A DNA stretch of 64,000 nucleotides from CAYNJG01 sp964397295 (GTDB lineage Bacteria; Planctomycetota; Planctomycetia; Pirellulales; Pirellulaceae), in contig CAYNJG010000008.1 of NCBI GenBank assembly GCA_964397295.1, positions 1-64,000 of the forward strand. Reading direction: 5' to 3'. The notes under the pieces were generated by a model. The model saw nothing but the letters and a program-made list of their open reading frames with translations. It was not told the origin of the DNA and did not search any database. Both the position numbers and the translations under genes were made by a program. Of this stretch, positions 59,551-64,000 are shown one piece after another (within the stretch, counting starts at the first letter, position 1; the number at the start of each line of letters is the position of its first letter).

Positions 59551-61506
59551 CTAGGACGCCGCGACAGTTTTCTGACGCTCGTTCCACGTATCCGTAATTA
59601 CATCGCCGCCCACGACGCCGTAAAGACGAGGTCGCGGTGGAATTGATTCAGTATCCACGTCCTCATAGTCCAATTGAGGCTGATTTCCGTTCCACGTCGC
59701 CACCGTGGTCTTCAGCCATTTTTGGTTATTTGCCTGGAACCGATCGCACCACGCTTCCGCCTGGCGTTTGCGTTCTGCTGGATCGTCTGAATCGACGCCT
59801 GGCATCTGGAATTCTGGCTTGTAATGAGCACCGCGGCACTCATCACGATTTCGCGCACCATGCAGAATGGTCTTGGCGATCGGGAACATGTCCATCAGTG
59901 CCTTGGTGAAGATCACGTTTTGGTTGGTCCATTGGCCATCGTCCGTTAGCGAACATTTCTTTGCTCGATCCGACAGATCGTTCACTTTCTGGATAGCTTC
60001 GTCGAGCTGATCATTTTTTCGAACGACCGTACAAGCTGTTGTCATCGTGTTGCCCAATTCTTGGTGCAACAGGTATGGATTCTCACCGCCATCTTGCCCG
60101 AGCAACGAATCATGTTTTTGCTGATGTTGCTTCCGAGCCTTTTCATAGATTGAGTCGGAAAGTTCGACGCAAGTTCCACCTGGAACATTTTTTAGCCACT
60201 CATCAACACCGGGGGCCACAAACAGTCCGGTGAAGATGCAGCTAAGCAGCGAGTTTGCGCCCAACCGGTTTGCACCGTGGTACTGGTAGTCGCACTCGCC
60301 GAGCGCGAATAGGCCAGGGATGTTTGTATGCTGGTTGCGAACCGATCCCGGCTGTAAACCACCTTCGGCCGTTCTTTCGTAGTCCGCCCACATGCCGCCC
60401 ATCGTGTAGTGGACTGCAGGAAAGATCTTCATAGGCTCGTCACGCGGATCGACGCCTTGGAACTTTTCGTAGATCTCGAGGATGCCGCCGAGCTTTCGAT
60501 CCAGTTCTTTACGAGGTATGTGCGTGAGGTCGAGATAGACGCACTGTCGGTCCACTTCCACGCTGCGACCTTCGTTCACGCAAACGTTGAATATCTCGCG
60601 TGTGGCAATGTCACGTGGAACGAGGTTGCCGTATTCCGGGTATCGCTGCTCGAGGAAGTAGTAGCGTTCATTCTCTGGGATTTGTTTTGGCTCTCGAGTA
60701 TCGCCGGACTTTTCGGGAACCCAAACACGGCCACCTTCGCCACGCGCTGACTCGCTCATCAGACGTAGCTTGTCGGCGCCGGGAATGGCCGTCGGATGAA
60801 CTTGTACGAATTCAGCATTCGCATACTTCGCACCGGCCTGGAAACAGCGACTGACGGCACTCCCTGTGCAAGCCATCGACATAGTCGAACGACCGAAGAT
60901 CAAACCACAGCCACCCGATGCAACTAGCACGGCGTCGGCCGGGAATGTACGAATCTCCATCGTCACCATGTGCTGTCCAACACATCCGCGACAGACACCG
61001 TTTTCGTCGAGGACTGGACCCAAGAAATCCCAGTACTCAAACTTTCGAATCTTGTCCTGCGATTCCCAGCGGCGAACTTGCTCGTCCAACGCGTACAGCA
61101 ATTGCTGGCCAGTTGTCGCGCCGGCGAAGGCTGTTCGCTTGTACAAAGTACCGCCGAAACGCCGGCGATCTAGGTAGCCTTCGGTAGTTCGATTGAAGGT
61201 AACACCTAAGCGATCCATCAAGTCGATGACTTTTGGCGCCCAGTAAGACATTTCTTTGACGGGCGGCTGATGATTGAGAAAGTCGCCGCCGTAGACCGTG
61301 TCGTCGAAGTGCTTCCACTCGTCATCGCCCAACTGCCGCGTGTAATCGTTGACGGAGTTGATTCCCCCCTGTGCGCAAACGCTGTGCGATCGCTTGACTG
61401 GCACAAGGCTCATGATGTCGACGCTCACGCCGATCTCGGCCAACTTCATTGCTGCCGATAGCCCCGCCAAGCCACCGCCAATGATCATTACTCGTTGTTC
61501 TGCCAT
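59551..61506 (-). CDS. sdhA: Succinate dehydrogenase flavoprotein subunit
   Basis: 651 residues, full length. FAD-binding GGGLAGLSAAMKLAE (about 10-24), the FAD-attachment-type SHSVCAQGGINSV (His at about 41), substrate-site YTMGGMWADYE, and HGARNRDECRGAHYKPEF in the C-terminal capping region. Oxidises succinate to fumarate in the TCA cycle on the cytoplasmic side of the inner membrane. Between sdhC and sdhB on the minus strand (69-nt and 63-nt gaps). Confidence 0.97.
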   Translation of the reverse strand: MAEQRVMIIGGGLAGLSAAMKLAEIGVSVDIMSLVPVKRSHSVCAQGGINSVNDYTRQLGDDEWKHFDDTVYGGDFLNHQPPVKEMSYWAPKVIDLMDRLGVTFNRTTEGYLDRRRFGGTLYKRTAFAGATTGQQLLYALDEQVRRWESQDKIRKFEYWDFLGPVLDENGVCRGCVGQHMVTMEIRTFPADAVLVASGGCGLIFGRSTMSMACTGSAVSRCFQAGAKYANAEFVQVHPTAIPGADKLRLMSESARGEGGRVWVPEKSGDTREPKQIPENERYYFLEQRYPEYGNLVPRDIATREIFNVCVNEGRSVEVDRQCVYLDLTHIPRKELDRKLGGILEIYEKFQGVDPRDEPMKIFPAVHYTMGGMWADYERTAEGGLQPGSVRNQHTNIPGLFALGECDYQYHGANRLGANSLLSCIFTGLFVAPGVDEWLKNVPGGTCVELSDSIYEKARKQHQQKHDSLLGQDGGENPYLLHQELGNTMTTACTVVRKNDQLDEAIQKVNDLSDRAKKCSLTDDGQWTNQNVIFTKALMDMFPIAKTILHGARNRDECRGAHYKPEFQMPGVDSDDPAERKRQAEAWCDRFQANNQKWLKTTVATWNGNQPQLDYEDVDTESIPPRPRLYGVVGGDVITDTWNERQKTVAAS

Positions 61507-61575
61507 GTTTCGTCTCTATCTTCGCTTTGGCTTTCGCGTAATTACTGTTCGATGCTGATCGGATGCGTTGTCGGT

Positions 61576-62532
61576 TCAATGTCCTGCGTCTGTCGCTTCA
61601 TCGTCTTCGTCTTCAACTCCAGCTGCCCCGTCGGCGTAGCCAGCGTTAGGATTAACCCACGAACCCTGTCCATCGGATGCGTCGGGATCCCAGACAAACC
61701 CTGGTATTGGCGCCGTCTCTGTCCCATGTCCAGCCTCGTTCGCGTGGATGTGTTTATGGCTATCGGCCGAAACCTCACCGCTGGCAACTTTTTCCTGGAA
61801 CATTCGTTCCTCGACCTCACGGGCTTCTGCTTTTGCTGAGTCTGACATACCGCCGAAACCAAGGAGCGCGCCCATACTTATGAATGTTAGGCCGATGCCA
61901 AACGCAATCGATAGATAGTTCGCACGCTTTTGAGCAGCAGGACTAACCCAGAGGCCCCAAGTGATGCCCATCGTCCACAGGCCATTCGCCAAGTGAAAGA
62001 CGCACGAGAGAATTCCGACCGCATAGAGAATCACCATGATCGGATTACTAAGTGCAGCAGCTGCTGTTGAAGGAGCGTTGTACGGCTTGAATTGAGCTCC
62101 GCCTAACGGCTTTGCAACCGTTTCCATCCACCAATCAGCATGAAACCAACCGTGCATGTGAAAGACATGGCCGAAAATGAAAATGAACGCAATCATTCCC
62201 GTTGCGCGCTGAAGCATGTAGCGATAGTTGCCCGAATGCGAGTAGTTCGAATTCGTCAGACCACCTTTTATGATCACTACACCCACAACAGCGTGGAAGA
62301 TCAGAGGTAGAAAAATGAAGGTCCATTCCACAAACGGTAGTGCGGGACCCAATGCGTGGATCTGATATACCAGCTGCTGAAACTTCTGAGACGACATCAA
62401 TATGCTTGAATTCGTCGTCAAATGGACACACATATACGCCCCTACCGGAATTAAACCGGACAGTGAATGCAGGCGTCTTATCAGGAACTCGTTTCGGGCG
62501 AGAAAGGATTGGCTTTTCGAATCGGTCTCCAC
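61576..62532 (-). CDS. sdhC: Succinate dehydrogenase cytochrome b subunit with a C-terminal WDPDAS tail
   Basis: 318 residues starting at GTG 62532, fixed by the family-typical N-terminus (ETDSKSQSFLARNEFLIRRLHS); the frame is open 85 codons upstream but that stretch is unrelated. Five membrane helices and several candidate haem histidines (RRLHSLSG, FHAVVGVV, FGHVFHMHGW, FHLANGL) make it the Bacillus-type di-haem b subunit. Residues after about 235 are not part of the family: HIHANEAGH, then the module at 275-304, then an acidic end DEDDEATDAGH. The module's DNA is nearly identical to a segment of the lipoprotein at 42.9 kb. First gene of sdhCAB. Confidence 0.93.
   Translation of the reverse strand: METDSKSQSFLARNEFLIRRLHSLSGLIPVGAYMCVHLTTNSSILMSSQKFQQLVYQIHALGPALPFVEWTFIFLPLIFHAVVGVVIIKGGLTNSNYSHSGNYRYMLQRATGMIAFIFIFGHVFHMHGWFHADWWMETVAKPLGGAQFKPYNAPSTAAAALSNPIMVILYAVGILSCVFHLANGLWTMGITWGLWVSPAAQKRANYLSIAFGIGLTFISMGALLGFGGMSDSAKAEAREVEERMFQEKVASGEVSADSHKHIHANEAGHGTETAPIPGFVWDPDASDGQGSWVNPNAGYADGAAGVEDEDDEATDAGH
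61621..61710 (-). repeat. 90-bp coding module, copy B (in the SdhC tail)
   Basis: Minus-strand match to 42931-43020 (82 of 90 bases by my count), in the same reading frame. It encodes residues 275-304 of SdhC and is followed, as in copy A, by an acidic run. Confidence 0.9.
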
Positions 62533-62601
62533 GTTCCATCTTTCGTGGCATGGGTACGCGGTGGTCTCAACCAACCGCAGAGGCGGAAATTCCAGCTCGG
62601 T

Positions 62602-62630
62602 AGTATCACTGAGCGACCAAATTGGGGCAA
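62602..62630 (-). promoter_or_regulatory. Sigma-70-type promoter upstream of sdhC
   Basis: On the minus strand TTGCCC, a 17-bp spacer, and GATACT, about 70 nt upstream of the GTG start. Agreement with consensus is moderate. With the HU terminator it accounts for most of the 303-nt gap between sdhC and HU. Confidence 0.4.
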
Positions 62631-62728
62631 GCGCACCGAACCTCGGATTCGCTTGGGTTTGGCCCTTTTTCGAACCGAAAAAACCGATCGTCCGCAACAC
62701 GTTTCGGTGAAGACAGTGGGAATAGAGA

Positions 62729-62756
62729 AAGGCCGCTCCAAAATGGGCGCGGCCTT
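62729..62756 (-). terminator. Hairpin terminator after the HU gene
   Basis: AAGGCCGC (62729-62736) and GCGGCCTT (62749-62756) form a perfect 8-bp stem with a 12-nt loop, 80 nt beyond the HU stop. On the minus strand it is followed by TCTCTATT; a seven-T tract follows it on the plus strand, so it could also work in that direction. Confidence 0.55.
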
Positions 62757-62835
62757 CTTCGTTTTTTTGCAATTCACATCGCACCAATTCGACTCGACCC
62801 GGATCGGACCAGAGTCGTATTGATTCATCTGCGAT

Positions 62836-63156
62836 TTACTGAACTGCGTCTTTTAGCTTCTTAAGCGCCGTCACCTTAACGACATTCTTGGCTGGTTGAG
62901 CCTTGAACATTCGTGTTTCCCCGGTGAACGGATCTTTGCCCTCACGCTCTGGTTTTGCTTCTTTGCGAACAACTTTGACTTTAAGCATGCCCGGTACGTT
63001 GAATACGCCCGGTCCGCCTTCTTTCAAGTTCTTGGCAATGAGCCCCGTGAGTTCATCGAAAAATTGGTTTACTTGCTGTTTGGTAAGCCCCGTCGAATCA
63101 GCAAGCGAGTTGATGACCTCAGTTTTAGTCATCGGCTTTGTAGCAGTAGCTGACAT
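62836..63156 (-). CDS. HU family DNA-binding protein
   Basis: 106 residues with AAAGGAA 6 nt before the ATG at 63156. HU/IHF features: helices MTKTEVINSLADSTGL and TKQQVNQFFDEL, then the beta arm (KVVRKEAKPEREGKDPFTGE, about 60-80) and FKAQPAKNVVKVTALKKLKDAV. The arm lacks the standard RNPxTG proline region seen in most HU proteins (GKDPFTGE instead). HU is a nucleoid-associated protein. Ahead of sdhC but with a terminator between. Confidence 0.93.
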   Translation of the reverse strand: MSATATKPMTKTEVINSLADSTGLTKQQVNQFFDELTGLIAKNLKEGGPGVFNVPGMLKVKVVRKEAKPEREGKDPFTGETRMFKAQPAKNVVKVTALKKLKDAVQ

Positions 63157-63721
63157 GGAATTTCCTTTCTTGAAATCTCTTCCGAGCGCGGCGACCGGAA
63201 GCCCGTTAAGTCAAGGCGATCGATACTAAACTTGTGCTCCACAAACTCGATGTTGTAGTAACCACACACGTTTTTTACGCGAATAACGTCACTGCCCGGT
63301 AAGAATGGGTCGGTTGTTCCAAAAATGCAACATAGCGACTTCTCCCCGGGTGCACACTAATCCGCATGACCCGCATACCGGTATCTTTGAGGTTTCGCGG
63401 GCCGCAGTCGAGGGCTAGGCCTCGTTTTTCCCGCATTTTTGGCCTTTGAAATGCAAAGGCCAATCGGGAAAATGGGGCGTAAGTTGTTTCTTGTGAGTAA
63501 CTTACGGTCGTTCACGGAGTTCATTGGGAGTTGTTGCGACTGAAAAGCCCGCAATTGATGCCAAAATCTACCGGACACCCGGCATTTGGCACTCACCAAG
63601 GGGCAAAGAACGCAAGTTTTACGACCGCGGCCCAGTCATTTTTTGGGGCCAGTCAACATAGCGAAACGAAAGATTTCAAAGGATCGCGTCATCTCGACCC
63701 AACCTCAGTTGGGTCGGCATA
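63157..63721. other. Hairpin-rich intergenic region between ftsH and HU
   Basis: 565 nt with no credible protein gene. Stem-loops: 63427-63473 (TTTTCCCG / CGGGAAAA enclosing TGGCCTTTG / CAAAGGCCA, 17 paired bases with an internal loop), 63479-63507 (CGTAAGTT / AACTTACG), and 63695-63716 (CGACCCAAC / GTTGGGTCG), the last 5 nt after the ftsH stop and likely its terminator. The first two lie close together and could be part of a small RNA or a long leader. Confidence 0.45.
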
Positions 63722-64000
63722 CTAGCCGTCGTTTGCGGCTCGTTTTTGTGCCGAGGAGGTAGTCGGTCGACTGTGGGGAGTCTTAAATCCGGAACGAGCG
63801 TTCGTCCCTGGAACTACGGACGGCCCGGTCGAATTCTCGTCCATAATCTCTTTTAGCTCCATCGCTTCTACGGACTCGACTTCCATAAGACGTTCTGCCA
63901 GCGCGATCAAGGCCGACCGACGCGTGTGAAGGATTTCGCGTACGCGCTCCAAGGACTCGTCAATGATTCGCTTTACTTCGCGATCGATCTCACGAGCTGT
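63722..64000 (-). CDS. ftsH: ATP-dependent zinc metalloprotease FtsH, C-terminal end (partial)
   Basis: Runs off the window edge; 92 codons plus stop are present. The visible part, REIDREVKRIIDESLERVREIL, then RRSALIALAERLMEVESVEAMELKEIM (in parts), matches the end of the FtsH peptidase domain, where a helix with DREVKRI and a final helix precede the variable tail. The last 35 residues are a Pro/Ser/Thr-rich disordered tail. The ATPase and HExxH motifs lie beyond position 64000. Confidence 0.85.
   Translation of the reverse strand, partial: TAREIDREVKRIIDESLERVREILHTRRSALIALAERLMEVESVEAMELKEIMDENSTGPSVVPGTNARSGFKTPHSRPTTSSAQKRAANDG

Noticed and set aside
1..64000. CRISPR array, tRNA, rRNA, insertion sequence or phage genes.
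   Set aside because: No regularly spaced repeats, tRNA-like cloverleaf, transposase or integrase was seen in any gap or frame; a tRNA scan and an IS search could not be run here.

Overview
The window looks like a contiguous chromosomal segment of a planctomycete, most like the Pirellulales/Rhodopirellula group, of medium GC. The basis is gene content: a secreted PVC-type multi-domain haem/dehydrogenase protein fused to an SGNH hydrolase, a lipoprotein with a planctomycete-type CxxCH domain, PEP-CTERM proteins, twin-arginine Gfo/Idh/MocA and sugar-isomerase proteins, the DapL route to lysine, a SpoVG with a zinc-ribbon insert, and a small NPYRSP-type membrane protein. I found no tRNA, rRNA, CRISPR array, phage module or insertion sequence.

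Layout. 1-5.3 kb: small membrane protein and creatininase-family hydrolase; opposite to them a three-gene set (unknown protein plus two duplicated PEP-CTERM proteins); then a secreted alpha/beta hydrolase. 5.4-11 kb: Lhr-type helicase, ribosomal protein L21 (without L27 beside it) and a DUF1877 protein. 11.1-14.3 kb: decayed polysaccharide chain-length-determinant-like gene, then a GGDEF-EAL enzyme. 14.4-24.2 kb: histidine phosphatase, EamA transporter, the 1289-residue secreted fusion protein, an OmpR-type response regulator with its kinase, and a secreted VWA protein with Pho-box-like repeats upstream. 24.4-36.2 kb: RarA, two conserved hypotheticals (one a YiiX-like papain-fold protein), DapL, a minus-strand run of GlyA, receiver protein, HEAT/TPR protein and alpha/beta hydrolase, then a divergent metallopeptidase-like protein and a solute-binding lipoprotein.

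36.6-42.6 kb: a plus-strand run of HPF, PTS EIIA, HPr, enzyme I, a TIGR03936-type protein and RNase E/G, joined by short gaps and 4-nt overlaps and closed by a clear terminator. It couples a regulatory phosphotransfer chain to ribosome hibernation and RNA decay. 42.8-47.3 kb: cytochrome-like lipoprotein, sugar isomerase-like protein, Gfo/Idh oxidoreductase. 47.4-51.4 kb: a four-gene cluster for a tungsten/molybdopterin aldehyde oxidoreductase complex (poly-ferredoxin, AOR catalytic subunit, FAD/NAD oxidoreductase, MoaD-like protein). 51.6-57.3 kb: secreted hypothetical, RlmN, M20 peptidase, small [2Fe-2S] protein, lysine-rich small protein, SpoVG and a frameshifted IspE. 57.6-64 kb: DUF368 polyprenyl-phosphate transporter, sdhCAB, HU, a hairpin-rich intergenic region, and the 3' end of ftsH.

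The most unusual observation is a 90-bp coding module (about 91% identical DNA, core 60 of 62 bases) shared, in the same reading frame, by the N-terminal part of the cytochrome-like lipoprotein at 42.9 kb and the C-terminal tail of SdhC at 61.6 kb. These proteins are otherwise unrelated. Other points are two frameshifted genes, 11-bp direct repeats upstream of the kinase and VWA genes, and a ribosome binding site buried in a hairpin upstream of the large fusion protein.
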